Source: Paenibacillus sp. LHD-117
GTDB lineage: Bacteria > Bacillota > Bacilli > Paenibacillales > Paenibacillaceae
DNA length: 64,000 nt
NCBI RefSeq assembly: GCF_030929555.1
Contig: NZ_JAVFVT010000004.1
Span: 62,001-126,000, forward strand
Reading direction: 5' to 3'
In this document: positions 9,180 to 18,622 of the stretch, piece after piece
How the letters are laid out: each line of letters starts with the position of its first letter
Numbering within the stretch: position 1 is the stretch's first letter
Notes under the pieces: model-generated
The model's database searches: none
Seen by the model: only the letters and a program-made list of their open reading frames with translations
What the model was told of the DNA's origin: nothing
Translations under genes and position numbers: made by a program

Positions 9180-9425
9180 AAAAAACGCCCCTGTCAATGA
9201 CAGGGACGAATCAATATCGCGGTACCACCCTGGTTATCGCGCTCATGAGCGCAATCGCCTTCGCGGACGATAACGGGTCCAACCGGTGAAGTTCGTTCAC
9301 ACTCCGAAAACAGCTTTCGGCCATCCTTCGCAGAAGCGCTCTCTCAACCGACGCTCCCCGCCTGTGGCGATATGGAAGCGAAGAAGCGCCCTCTCTGGCT
9401 GTCGGGCAATGACCTACTTATTTTC
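9180..9425 (-). promoter_or_regulatory. T-box leader of alaS
   Basis: On the minus strand the T-box motif AGGGTGGTACCGCG lies at 9231-9218. It is followed by the terminator hairpin GTCCCTGTCATTGACAGGGGC and a T-run (about 9207-9180). The upstream 190 nt can hold the stem I region. Such leaders read through when uncharged tRNA pairs with the antiterminator bulge. The specifier codon was not resolved by eye; an alanine codon (GCN) is expected. The 5' limit is approximate. Confidence 0.9.
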
Positions 9426-9442
9426 ATCATCGATTTAAGGAA

Positions 9443-9606
9443 GTTCAAATATCCGCTTTTGATTACGAAGTATGTCGAGAAGCTTATTCGACATCGAATC
9501 TTGAATTCAGCCGAACCTTCCGGTGCTCACGTAGCTCTGCTACGCTCCGCTCCTCACGTTCTAGCTTCATTCAACCTTCTCAGTACTGAAAAGCGAATTT
9601 TTGAAC
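9443..9606 (+). repeat. Dispersed element, copy 2 (short type, 164 bp)
   Basis: Starts GTTCAAATATCCGCTTTT and ends AAAAGCGAATTTTTGAAC, so the terminal GCTTTT/AAAAGC arms pair perfectly. The central hairpin is CGTAGC-TCT-GCTACG. It has the same orientation as copies 1, 3 and 4. It lies between the AI-2E transporter stop (9657) and the start of the alaS T-box leader. TTAAG occurs in both flanks, but it is short and AT-rich. Confidence 0.85.
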
Positions 9607-9656
9607 CTTTATCTTAAGCATATATGCACAAATTATATCCATCCCCCGAATCGCTG

Positions 9657-10727
9657 TCAAATGATCTTTCGCCTAACATAGTAGGCGAACATGTGCTGCA
9701 CGATCACTTTGCATGCCGCGAAGATCGGCACTGCCAGAATCATGCCCGCGATGCCCGCGATCTCACCTCCGGCGAGCAAGGCGAAGATGATGAGCAGCGG
9801 ATGCAGATGAAGCGTGCGCCCGACGACCTGAGGGGAGATGATGTTGCCTTCGAGAATTTGGCAAAGCGTATTGACGATGGCGACGTAGATCATCATTTTG
9901 AGCGAGACGGTCGAAGCCATCAGCAGCGCAGGCGCGGCGCCGAAGAACGGGCCGAGGTACGGGATGACGTTCGTGATCGCCACGACGCTCGCCAGCAGGA
10001 GCGCATAAGGCATGCCGATCAGCAAATAACCGCCGTACGCCAGCGTTCCCACGATGATGCAGACCAGGAATTGTCCCCGGATGTAGCTGCCGAGCGCCTG
10101 GTCGATATCTTTCATGAGCCGGACCGTGTTCTTCCGATGGGACTTCGGAACGTAAGTAATGATCGTCCGCTCGAACACGTCGAAATCCTTCAAAATATAA
10201 AACGCGAGGAATGGGATGATGAATACGACGAACACCGCGCTCAGCATGGAACCGATGTTATTGACGAAATGAAACAACGATTCCGATATTTTTTTCTCGA
10301 TGCCGATCAGTGCCTTGTCGACGCCGTCCCGGAAGCTTTCTGGCAGGAAAGTCGTATTGTTCAGATCGGTCACGATGTTCTGTGCCCTTATCGTCAGCTC
10401 TGGTATATGGTGATTGAGCTCTTGCACCTGACCGACGAACATCGGTATCAGGTTGACGAGCAGCACCGTAATAGCCGCGCAGAAAACCGCATAGATGAGC
10501 AGCACCGCGATCGTACGAGGCACCTTCCTCTCGTGAAGCATCGACACGATCGGGTTAAGCACGTAAGAAATAATCATGGCGATAATGAACGGGCCGAGCA
10601 CGGCCTTGAGGAAACCGTAGATCGTGACGATGAGCGGCTTCAGCTGCTGCAGGAAATAAATCGCGATGAGACCGAGAATCAAATATACCAGCCATACGAA
10701 CAGCCTATTGCTTGTGAAACGTTCCAT
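9657..10727 (-). CDS. AI-2E family transporter / permease, YrrI-like
   Basis: 356 residues from the ATG at 10727 (GGGGGTG 6 nt upstream); a long in-frame N-terminal extension to 11126 overlaps the next gene and is rejected. Some seven to eight hydrophobic segments are visible. The family motifs IPFLAFYILKD, VVAITNVIPYLGPFFGA and the end segment GGEIAGIAGMILAVPIFAA are present. The family (PF01594) includes autoinducer-2 exporters and sodium/proton antiporters, so the substrate cannot be assigned. The position just before alaS matches B. subtilis yrrI. Confidence 0.88.
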   Translation of the reverse strand: MERFTSNRLFVWLVYLILGLIAIYFLQQLKPLIVTIYGFLKAVLGPFIIAMIISYVLNPIVSMLHERKVPRTIAVLLIYAVFCAAITVLLVNLIPMFVGQVQELNHHIPELTIRAQNIVTDLNNTTFLPESFRDGVDKALIGIEKKISESLFHFVNNIGSMLSAVFVVFIIPFLAFYILKDFDVFERTIITYVPKSHRKNTVRLMKDIDQALGSYIRGQFLVCIIVGTLAYGGYLLIGMPYALLLASVVAITNVIPYLGPFFGAAPALLMASTVSLKMMIYVAIVNTLCQILEGNIISPQVVGRTLHLHPLLIIFALLAGGEIAGIAGMILAVPIFAACKVIVQHMFAYYVRRKII

Positions 10728-10930
10728 CGGCAACACCCCCGAACTTCGACTGTAGGCTGCAAGCGGCGTTTCCGCCCGAGCCGTAAGCAGGTCTAGTTCA
10801 GTATATGTACAAGTCCGGCCGATCATCCTATTCGGACCAAATATAGTCGCCGTTGCCTGCAAGGAACGCTGCAAAAAAGCGACGGAATTGCTCCGTCGCT
10901 TCATGATGTCGCCCTGCGGCAACCGATTCT

Positions 10931-11134
10931 TTAATTCAGTTGTGCTTCCGTAAGAGACACTTCGTCTTCGAAAAACAGATCGTCGAGCGAGCTCAGCGTG
11001 CCGTCTTCCTCCACCTGGTAAACCGACATTTTGTCGCCGTTCACCGTCAATTCGATAAAGCAGCCCCAGCAGTAAAACTGGTGGGAACCGATTTTCCCGA
11101 TATCTTTCGAGTTGCAATTCGGACATCTCATCAT
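10931..11134 (-). CDS. Small zinc-ribbon protein of unknown function
   Basis: 67 residues from the ATG at 11134 (GGGAG 8 nt upstream; ATGs at 11140 and 11131 are alternatives). It has two CxxC pairs, RCPNCNSKDIG and FYCWGCFIEL, spaced like a rubredoxin-type zinc knuckle, then an acidic tail (SSLDDLFFEDEVSLTE). It lies 13 nt after the PRC-barrel gene and is probably cotranscribed with it. I do not recognise a functional family; a small nucleic-acid or protein adaptor is possible. Confidence 0.75.
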   Translation of the reverse strand: MMRCPNCNSKDIGKIGSHQFYCWGCFIELTVNGDKMSVYQVEEDGTLSSLDDLFFEDEVSLTEAQLN

Positions 11135-11146
11135 ATACATTTCTCC

Positions 11147-11683
11147 CTATCCTCTGAAATTGGAAGCTGCGACAGGCTCCAATTCCGCTTCACTGACAGC
11201 CGGAACGATAATCGCGTCTTCCCCGAGCAATACCTCATCCGGATCACTCGGCGCTTTCAGCCATTTACGCCCTTCCATCAGATCCGAAACAAAACCGTCT
11301 GTAAGCTCATAGCCTACTATTTGTGTACCCTGAAATGGGTAAAAATAAACATCCGACACTCGCCCGAGCTGAACGCCCTGCACCGTAACGACGGGCAAAT
11401 CCTTCAGCTTGACGATGCCGGTATGGAACGCTCGGCGCACGTGTTTCGGTTTCATGGCAATGACCGCATCTTCTTTGGAGATGATAACGGCATCTTCCCC
11501 GCACGTCAAGACTTCGTTCCACGATACGGCCCTTGCGGACGATGCGAACCACTTGGCGAACTCCAGAATGAGGCCCTTAAGCCGCCAATGTTCGTCGAAC
11601 CATGCGTCCTTCACGGTCCCTACTTGTTTCCCAGAATGGATTACGATGACCGGAAGCCCGATCAGTCCTTGGAGTTTGATCAC
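11147..11683 (-). CDS. PRC-barrel domain protein, YrrD-like
   Basis: 178 residues with two PRC-barrel repeats. The first is LQGLIGLPVIVIHSGKQVGTVKDAWFDEHWRLKGLIL and the second LKDLPVVTVQGVQLGRVSDVYFYPFQGTQIVGYEL, each followed by a segment with GEDAVI or GEDAIIV. PRC-barrels occur in ribosome maturation and photosynthetic proteins, but the YrrD group has no established activity. The start is the GTG at 11683 with AGGAGG 12 nt upstream. It is the next gene after iscS, as near mnmA in B. subtilis. Confidence 0.85.
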   Translation of the reverse strand: MIKLQGLIGLPVIVIHSGKQVGTVKDAWFDEHWRLKGLILEFAKWFASSARAVSWNEVLTCGEDAVIISKEDAVIAMKPKHVRRAFHTGIVKLKDLPVVTVQGVQLGRVSDVYFYPFQGTQIVGYELTDGFVSDLMEGRKWLKAPSDPDEVLLGEDAIIVPAVSEAELEPVAASNFRG

Positions 11684-11699
11684 GACGGAAGGAAACCTC

Positions 11700-12863
11700 C
11701 TAACCTTTGGTGCGAACGCGGTTCACGATCCCGATCACGGTCCGGGCCGCATTCTCCAGTTCCTCCAAAGTATTCCCCAATCCGAAGCTAAACCTTACGG
11801 CTGTATCCAATCTCTCGGGCGGCAATCCCATTGCCCGAAGCACGTGGGACTTCTCCAAGGAGCCGGATGTACAGGCGGAGCCGCTTGCCGCGGCGATGCC
11901 CGCCATATCCAAATTCATGAGCATGCTTTCGGTTTGAACCCCTAAGAAGCTGATGTTGACGATGTGGGGCAATCGTTGGTTCGGGTCCGGATGACCGTTC
12001 ACCGCGATGCCGTTTTCGCCAATTCCTTCCACGAGCAGTTCTATCCATCTATTACGAAGCTTGTCCATAAAAGGTTGCTTTTTTTCTCTTTCGTTCACAC
12101 AAATGTCAACAGCGGCGGCGAATCCGGCGATGCCGGCGACGTTCTCCGTGCCTGCCCGGCGCTTCCGCTCCTGCGATCCGCCGTACATGAGGGGCTCGCA
12201 AGGCGTCCCGGCCGCGATGTATAACGCGCCTACGCCCTGCGGCCCGTTTATCTTATGAGCGGAGAAGCTCATGAGATCGACGGGCATTTGGGACAGGCGG
12301 TAATCCATCAGGCCGAGCGTCTGCACCGCATCTACATGAAATAGCGCACCGCCGGCATGCACGGCTTCGCCGATCGCTTCGATCGGCTGCAGCGAGCCGA
12401 CTTCGTTGTTGCCGTGCATGATGCTGACGAGCGCCGTGTCCGGCCGAAGTGCGTCCCGCACTTGGTCGGGATGGACGCAGCCGTATTCGTCGACCGGCAA
12501 TAACGTTAGCTCGAACCCTTCCTCGTCTCTTAGCCATTCGCAGGTATGCAGTACGGCATGATGCTCCGCGGACGAAGTAATGATATGGCGTTTGCCGTCC
12601 TTCCGCTGAGCTCTTGCCGCGCCGATTAGTGCCATATTGTTGCTCTCCGTGCCGCCCGAGGTGAACAGCAGCTCACCCGGCTTGCAGCCGACGGCAGCCG
12701 AAACAAGATCACGCGCACGGCTAATTCGGCCCTTCGCGGCCCGTCCGTACGCGTGAACGCTGGAACCGTTGCCGCCGGGGCCTTGCATCAGCTCTACCAT
12801 CGTTCCCAGAACGTCGGGATGCATCGGCGTTGTAGCGGCATGGTCGAAATAATGGTTGTTCAT
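11700..12863 (-). CDS. Cysteine desulfurase (IscS/NifS-like, YrvO)
   Basis: 387 residues. It has the PLP lysine in LMSFSAHKINGPQGVGALY, the active-site cysteine loop SGSACTSGSLEKSHVL, and the N-terminal YFDHAATTPMHPDV. It releases sulfur from cysteine as a persulfide. Placement beside mnmA and cymR points to supply of sulfur for tRNA 2-thiouridine, as for B. subtilis YrvO. The ATG at 12863 has AGGGTG 6 nt upstream; the GTG at 12872 is less well placed. It is transcribed with cymR, 18 nt upstream. Confidence 0.92.
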   Translation of the reverse strand: MNNHYFDHAATTPMHPDVLGTMVELMQGPGGNGSSVHAYGRAAKGRISRARDLVSAAVGCKPGELLFTSGGTESNNMALIGAARAQRKDGKRHIITSSAEHHAVLHTCEWLRDEEGFELTLLPVDEYGCVHPDQVRDALRPDTALVSIMHGNNEVGSLQPIEAIGEAVHAGGALFHVDAVQTLGLMDYRLSQMPVDLMSFSAHKINGPQGVGALYIAAGTPCEPLMYGGSQERKRRAGTENVAGIAGFAAAVDICVNEREKKQPFMDKLRNRWIELLVEGIGENGIAVNGHPDPNQRLPHIVNISFLGVQTESMLMNLDMAGIAAASGSACTSGSLEKSHVLRAMGLPPERLDTAVRFSFGLGNTLEELENAARTVIGIVNRVRTKG

Positions 12864-12881
12864 CTCATTCACCCTAAAACC

Positions 12882-13301
12882 TTAAATATAAAACATATAA
12901 CTGTCTTTTTTCTCTGCTTCCTGATACGTGATCAGGTTCTCCAGCGTCGTGGAGTCCAGCACTTCCGCGATGCTGTCGCGAATGCGGAGCCAGAGATTGC
13001 GCTTCGCGGGGTCGTCTTCTTCGGTGAAGTCGACCGGCGAGATCGGCCCTTCCAGAATCCGAATGATATCGCCGGACGTAATGTCCGCCGGATCCTTGGA
13101 CAAAATGTAACCGCCGTATGCGCCTCGTATGCTCTTCACCAGGCCAGCATTTCTAAGAGGAGCGACAAGCTGCTCCAAATAATGTTCGGACAGCTGGTTG
13201 CGTTCCGCTATGCTCTTCAAGGAAATCGGGCCTTCGCCGAATTTGGCGGCAAGCTCCATCATTATCGTTAGTCCGTAACGGCCTTTTGTCGATATTTTCA
13301 A
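12882..13301 (-). CDS. cymR: Rrf2-family cysteine metabolism regulator CymR
   Basis: 139 residues, nearly collinear with B. subtilis CymR from memory: MKISTKGRYGLTIMMELA at the start, LSEHYLEQLVAPLRNAGLVK as the recognition helix region, then SIRGAYGGYIL, and YMFYI at the end. It lacks the three clustered cysteines of the iron-sulfur IscR type, which fits CymR, a repressor controlled through the cysteine synthase CysK. The start is TTG at 13301 (GAGGTG 6 nt upstream), giving the conserved MKISTKGRYGL. It is divergent from mnmA and cotranscribed with the cysteine desulfurase. Confidence 0.93.
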   Translation of the reverse strand: MKISTKGRYGLTIMMELAAKFGEGPISLKSIAERNQLSEHYLEQLVAPLRNAGLVKSIRGAYGGYILSKDPADITSGDIIRILEGPISPVDFTEEDDPAKRNLWLRIRDSIAEVLDSTTLENLITYQEAEKKDSYMFYI

Positions 13302-13345
13302 AGGTAGCACCTCTCTCTATAAATCACTGTATTCCCATCATCCTT

Positions 13346-13359
13346 ATATGTTAACATAT
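13346..13359. promoter_or_regulatory. 14-bp perfect palindrome in the cymR-mnmA divergent region
   Basis: ATATGTTAACATAT is its own reverse complement and lies 45 nt upstream of the cymR start codon. A TTTACA on the minus strand precedes it at -35-like spacing, so it would cover a -10 region. It is a candidate operator, possibly for autoregulation. I did not match it to the known CymR box. Confidence 0.35.
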
Positions 13360-13379
13360 CGATCGGTTATCGTGTGTAA

Positions 13380-14585
<1,206 letters not shown>

Positions 14586-14620
14586 CCATGCATACCGACA
14601 CCTGATTTTGCAGAATCGAA

Positions 14621-14668
14621 GAGGACGATGCCTCGACCGCGAAAGTCGCGGGCATCGTCCTCTTTTTT
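14621..14668 (+). terminator. Rho-independent terminator of mnmA
   Basis: GAGGACGATGCC (14621-14632) pairs with GGCATCGTCCTC (14651-14662), with an inner CGCG hairpin, followed by seven T residues. The T-run meets the stop codon of the convergent CNNM gene. Confidence 0.9.
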
Positions 14669-16049
14669 ATTGTTCGTTTGTATATGAATCGGCCGGAGCC
14701 GGTTGAACCGTCGCCTTCATTAGCCCCAATGGACGAATTGTGATGCGGGAAATGCGCAGATGGAGCGTCTCCTCGATTAGCAGCTCGTATTCGCTTCCGA
14801 GCGTTAACGACTGCCCGCGCGCTGGCGGGAAGTCGATTCGGGCGTACATCCACCCTCCGATCGTGTCGTATTCGTCCGTGTCTACGGTTGTCCCGAAGAA
14901 GCTGTTCACTTCCTCGATCAGCATGAGCCCGCTTATGGAATACGTGCCGTCATCCCGCTTCACGATGCTGGAGACGTCGGTATCGAACTCATCCTGGATA
15001 TCGCCGACGATTTCCTCCATGATGTCCTCCAGCGTCACGAGACCCGAAGTACCTCCGTATTCGTCGATCAGAATCGCGATTTGGCTCCGTTTCCTCTGCA
15101 TGAGCTTCAAAAGCGCGCTGATGGGGATCGTCTCCGGCACCGTCGTAACGGGGCGGATTAGCGATGCCATGCCGCTCGGCAGGCGCAAGTCGTCTTTCAG
15201 CAGGTCCTTGATATGGACGAAGCCGATAATATTGTCCTTGTCGTGTTCGCAGACGGGATAGCGGGTTCGCATATGCTGGATCGCGATTGCCTTGTTGGCC
15301 GCTAAGGAGAGGCCGGCGCGCAAGCAGATCATTTCGGTGCGGGGAATCATGATTTCGCGGGCGGTCGTATCGGTGAATTCGAAGATATTGTCGACGAGAG
15401 TCAGCTCGGTCTGATCGATATAACCTCTCTTGTGGCTTTCTTTCATCAAGAGCCGCAGGTCCGCTTCCGTATGCGCGTCCCCGTGTCCCTTTGTGGGGTC
15501 GATGCCGAATAAGGGCATGAAGCCGTTCGCGATCCATTGCAACGGCCGTACGGCAGGCGACAGGACCACGTAAAGGAACCTCAGCGGCGGCGTCAGCAAT
15601 ACGATTGCCGATTCCGCGTTGCGCTGGACGGCCCTTCGGGGGATGAGCTCCCCGAAGACAAGATGGAGCGCCACGACGCCAATATAGACGATAAGGAACG
15701 CGGTGGCCGACGAAGGTCCGCCGGACTTCATTCCGATTGCCGCAAACCAAGGAGACACATGATTGATTGCAATCATATAGCCGATCCACCCCAGACCGAC
15801 CACGGCCGATGCCATGCCGAGCCTGCATGCCGCCGAGTACAAATCTTGGCTGCCCAGTATCGATCGTACGTGCACGTTTCGGGCCGTCCCCGAACCTTCC
15901 AGCTGTTCGATCCGGTTGATTCGGGCTTTGGCTATCGCCGCGTTCGCCGCGGCGAAGAAACCGTTCATTCCAATCAGAGCCATCACAACGATCAACGACC
16001 AGCCTAACGGTAACGGTTCACTCAAGCGCCTCCCTGCCTGCCGCTTCAT
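14667..16049 (-). CDS. CNNM/CBS-domain transporter (hemolysin C / CorC-MpfA type)
   Basis: About 460 residues in family order: a CNNM membrane domain with four hydrophobic stretches (LIVVMALIGMNGFFAAANAAIAK, LGMASAVVGLGWIGYMIA, IVYIGVVALHLVFGELIP, FLYVVLSPAVRPLQWI), a CBS pair containing EIMIPRTEMICLRAG and IAILIDEYGGTSGLVT-LEDIMEEIVGDIQDEFD, and a C-terminal CorC_HlyC domain. Relatives act in magnesium export or homeostasis. The start is uncertain: ATG at 16049, or TTG at 16022 with purine-rich sequence before it; the extension to 16103 has no support. The gene is convergent with mnmA and divergent from copC. Confidence 0.88.
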   Translation of the reverse strand: MKRQAGRRLSEPLPLGWSLIVVMALIGMNGFFAAANAAIAKARINRIEQLEGSGTARNVHVRSILGSQDLYSAACRLGMASAVVGLGWIGYMIAINHVSPWFAAIGMKSGGPSSATAFLIVYIGVVALHLVFGELIPRRAVQRNAESAIVLLTPPLRFLYVVLSPAVRPLQWIANGFMPLFGIDPTKGHGDAHTEADLRLLMKESHKRGYIDQTELTLVDNIFEFTDTTAREIMIPRTEMICLRAGLSLAANKAIAIQHMRTRYPVCEHDKDNIIGFVHIKDLLKDDLRLPSGMASLIRPVTTVPETIPISALLKLMQRKRSQIAILIDEYGGTSGLVTLEDIMEEIVGDIQDEFDTDVSSIVKRDDGTYSISGLMLIEEVNSFFGTTVDTDEYDTIGGWMYARIDFPPARGQSLTLGSEYELLIEETLHLRISRITIRPLGLMKATVQPAPADSYTNEQ

Positions 16050-16223
16050 GCCAAACGCATTGCGACGGCAGGCGCACCTCCCTTGCAGATGACTGGATAT
16101 CAATAATGATGTATATTCGAAGCTGCTTTTCCTTTATGAGTACGATCTGCATTCCCATTCATAGAAAGTTCATGACTCTGCAACGAAATGATCATCCGGG
16201 CTGCGCCTGCCGCTGCTCTTGTT

Positions 16224-16232
16224 TGGTATAAT
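16224..16232 (+). promoter_or_regulatory. Extended -10 promoter of copC-copD
   Basis: TGGTATAAT (TG-N-TATAAT, a perfect -10) lies 64 nt before the copC start. The -35 region is weak. Confidence 0.55.
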
Positions 16233-16296
16233 AGTGAAAGCTATTGACACCTTATCCAAGTTCGATGAAATCGGAAATCCTAGGAGGAACTCAGAC

Positions 16297-16902
16297 ATGA
16301 AACGTATTCTGCTTATTTGCCTAGCGCTAATCTGGTTGCTGCCTCAGGCGGCACTCGCTCATTCCAAGCTGCAGGACACCGTCCCCGAAAAGGATTCGAC
16401 GTCCGAATCCTCGCCGCAAGAAATTAGGCTGACCTTCAATACCAAAATCGAGAAGATCAGCAGCTTCAAGTTATTCGATGCCGAAGGAGAGGAGGTGGCG
16501 CTTGGCGAAACCGACGTTGAAGGCGATACGATGTCGAACAGGCCGACCGCTCCTCTCGCGAACGGCTCCTATAAGGTCAAATGGACGATCGTCGGCGCCG
16601 ATGGCCACGCGATCGAAGGCGAATACGGCTTCGCTGTCGAAACTCCTGTGCCTTCTGCGACGCCGGAGCCTTCGCCTTCGGCTGCGCCGTCGCCAACGAC
16701 AGAAGCAACCTCCGATGGCGAAGTCTCGCCAAGTCCGACGGCTGCGGAAGAGGAGGCTTCGCCGTCCCCAAGCCCGGTCGCAAACGAAGACGGGGAGGAG
16801 CCGGACAATGCCGATTCGGGCATGTCACCTCTTCTCGCGGTAGGCGGAATCATCGTCGTTGTCGCCGTTGCCGCGGCGCTGCTTAGGAGACGGAAACCAT
16901 GA
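16297..16902 (+). CDS. CopC-domain copper-binding protein with C-terminal membrane anchor
   Basis: 201 residues. There is a signal peptide (MKRILLICLALIWLLPQAALA), then a CopC domain starting at the mature HSKLQDTVPEKDSTSE, whose N-terminal His is the usual copper ligand, with the EIRLTFNTKIE strand and the DGHAIEGEYGF end motif. A Pro/Ser/Thr/Glu-rich linker covers about residues 115-170, then an anchor (LLAVGGIIVVVAVAAALLRRRK). The ATG at 16297 follows AGGAGG. The stop overlaps the copD start (ATGA), so the two are coupled. It probably binds copper outside the cell and delivers it to the CopD partner. Confidence 0.88.
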   Translation: MKRILLICLALIWLLPQAALAHSKLQDTVPEKDSTSESSPQEIRLTFNTKIEKISSFKLFDAEGEEVALGETDVEGDTMSNRPTAPLANGSYKVKWTIVGADGHAIEGEYGFAVETPVPSATPEPSPSAAPSPTTEATSDGEVSPSPTAAEEEASPSPSPVANEDGEEPDNADSGMSPLLAVGGIIVVVAVAAALLRRRKP

Positions 16903-17984
16903 TCTACGTCAGCGAAGGATTGTTGTATATCTGCTTCGCGATTCTGACGGGAGCGCTGCTGCTCCGGCTCGTGCCGGAGCGGTTCAAACCTACCGTGCAT
17001 GTTCCGAACGGTCTGCTGCTCGCATGCGCCGCAGCCATCCCCGTCTTGTCGTTCGTGCCGATTCATCAGCTCGCCAAGCTGTTCTCGGAGCAATTCGAGC
17101 TTTCGTACTCAGAGATGCTACGCAGCATCCTGATCGACGTCAACACCGGCAAAGCCTGGATTTGGACCGTCATCGGTTCGGCAGGTCTACTCGTACTGCT
17201 TGGTGTGAAAGTTTTCCGCAATGACCGTCATATGCCAAAGATCGCTTTGTTCGTAACCCTGCTGCTGATCGTATGGCTGGGTTATGCGAGCCACGCGTCT
17301 TCGCTAAGCCCGACCAAAGGCTGGATCCTACATACAATCCACTTCCTTGGTTTCTCGGTCTGGATCGGCATCCTGTTCGCGGCCGGCTGGTTCGCCAAGG
17401 ATGATCACAATTGGACGGCGTTCCTGAAGTGGTTCTCTCCGCTTGCGATCGCGGCCGTTCTCGTTACGCTTGCAGCCGGATTCGCGCTCATGACCTTCAC
17501 GACGCCGGATTACGTCAAGTCGTGGATTCTGCCCTATGGCCAAGCGCTGCTCATGAAACACGCACTCATTTTGCCTTTACTTGTTTTCGCATACACGAAC
17601 GGCTTCCTGTACAAACGGATGGCATCATCGGATGAAAGCTTTAGGCCCGGCGCTTGGCTGAAGGCGGAAAGCGCCGTCGCCTTGCTCGTCCTGGCCGCAA
17701 CCGCGGTTCTCGGCCAGCAGTCACCGCCTCATGACGTGCAAGAGACGCTGCAGTCCGTTTCTCCATCGCCGTTCTTCACGACGATTTTCCAAGGGCCATA
17801 CAGCCCTGATATCTCGTTGACGTTTGGGTTGACAGGCAGCGGCATTCTTTTGTTCGCTGCGGCTCTCGTCATGGCGGCAGGCATCGTCTTGATGTACCGC
17901 GCCAAGAGGCCGTCATATGCTTTGGCCATGGGCCTGCTTACCGCCGTATTCGCTTACCTGGGAGCTATGTTCTCCATGGCGTGA
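16899..17984 (+). CDS. CopD-domain copper resistance/uptake membrane protein
   Basis: 361 residues with about eight to nine membrane helices. The conserved His in HTIHFLGFSVWIGILFAAGW and LLMKHALILPLLVF is typical of CopD (PF05425). Its start codon overlaps the stop of the CopC gene. Together the pair resembles B. subtilis YcnJ, where the CopC and CopD domains are fused and serve copper import; here the domains are on separate proteins. The direction of transport is not decidable from sequence. Confidence 0.87.
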   Translation: MIYVSEGLLYICFAILTGALLLRLVPERFKPTVHVPNGLLLACAAAIPVLSFVPIHQLAKLFSEQFELSYSEMLRSILIDVNTGKAWIWTVIGSAGLLVLLGVKVFRNDRHMPKIALFVTLLLIVWLGYASHASSLSPTKGWILHTIHFLGFSVWIGILFAAGWFAKDDHNWTAFLKWFSPLAIAAVLVTLAAGFALMTFTTPDYVKSWILPYGQALLMKHALILPLLVFAYTNGFLYKRMASSDESFRPGAWLKAESAVALLVLAATAVLGQQSPPHDVQETLQSVSPSPFFTTIFQGPYSPDISLTFGLTGSGILLFAAALVMAAGIVLMYRAKRPSYALAMGLLTAVFAYLGAMFSMA

Positions 17985-17992
17985 CAATGTAT

Positions 17993-18042
17993 AAAGACGC
18001 TTCAACCGCCGCATGGAATGCGGGGATCGAAGCGTCTTTTTT
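17993..18042 (+). terminator. Terminator after copD
   Basis: AAAGACGCTTC pairs with GAAGCGTCTTT, with the inner CCGCAT-GGA-ATGCGG, and ends in a T-run. It separates copD from the convergent Nudix gene. Confidence 0.88.
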
Positions 18043-18055
18043 ACTTAGTACAGGA

Positions 18056-18526
18056 TCACGCGTCCCAGCCGATGCTGTCGAACCAAAGCGAGTCCTGTTT
18101 TTTCTGAACGGCAATGCGGACATACCCGATCATATCGACGGGCAGCTCGTTCATGCGGAACCATCTTAACTCCTCGCACTTATGCGGCTCCATGTTTACG
18201 ATTTCCCCTTGCCAATTCCGAACAGACAAGTAAAAATCAATCCATTCCGATCCGGCCCCCTTCGGATTCCTGCGGTGGAATACGCCGGTCACCTCCAAGT
18301 CGTCCGAGACAATGTCGACACCCGCTTCTTCCTTCGCTTCGCGAATCGCGGCGGCCTTCACTTCCTCGTTGCCATCGATACGCCCCGCTACCACGCTCCA
18401 CTTCCCGTCCTCGAATCCCGTATTTTTCCGCTTCAGCAGCAATACTTCGTCATCCTTGAAAAACAAAAGATGTACCGCGCCATAAAAAATGGGAGCCCTC
18501 GTCTTCGTCTTTGTCTCCGTCTGCAT
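18056..18526 (-). CDS. Nudix hydrolase
   Basis: 156 residues with a full Nudix box: GRIDGNEEVKAAAIREAKEE followed by AGV (G-x5-E-x7-REUxEExGU). The preceding strand VHLLFFKDDEVLLLKRKNTG and the downstream HKCEELRWFRMNELP fit the MutT-like group. It hydrolyses a nucleoside diphosphate-linked substrate with Mg2+; the substrate is unknown. The ATG at 18526 has AAGGAG 10 nt upstream. It lies downstream of rarA but behind a terminator, so it is probably transcribed separately. Confidence 0.9.
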   Translation of the reverse strand: MQTETKTKTRAPIFYGAVHLLFFKDDEVLLLKRKNTGFEDGKWSVVAGRIDGNEEVKAAAIREAKEEAGVDIVSDDLEVTGVFHRRNPKGAGSEWIDFYLSVRNWQGEIVNMEPHKCEELRWFRMNELPVDMIGYVRIAVQKKQDSLWFDSIGWDA

Positions 18527-18578
18527 GATCGTTTGTCTCCTTCATTCGATTAGCGGTTGCGCCGCTAGCATGAAGCCG

Positions 18579-18622
18579 CAAAAAACAAACCAGCAGCTTC
18601 AAGTGGAGCGGCGCTGCTGGTT
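18579..18622 (-). terminator. Terminator overlapping the 3' end of rarA
   Basis: On the minus strand AACCAGCAGC (18622-18613) pairs with GCTGCTGGTT (18597-18588), followed by TGTTTTTT. The upstream arm encodes the last residues of RarA, and its stop codon at 18601-18599 is inside the loop. Confidence 0.85.

Noticed and set aside
10728..11126. Long N-terminal extension of the AI-2E transporter
   Set aside because: It overlaps the zinc-ribbon gene, lacks membrane-protein character, and the ATG at 10727 has a strong ribosome site.
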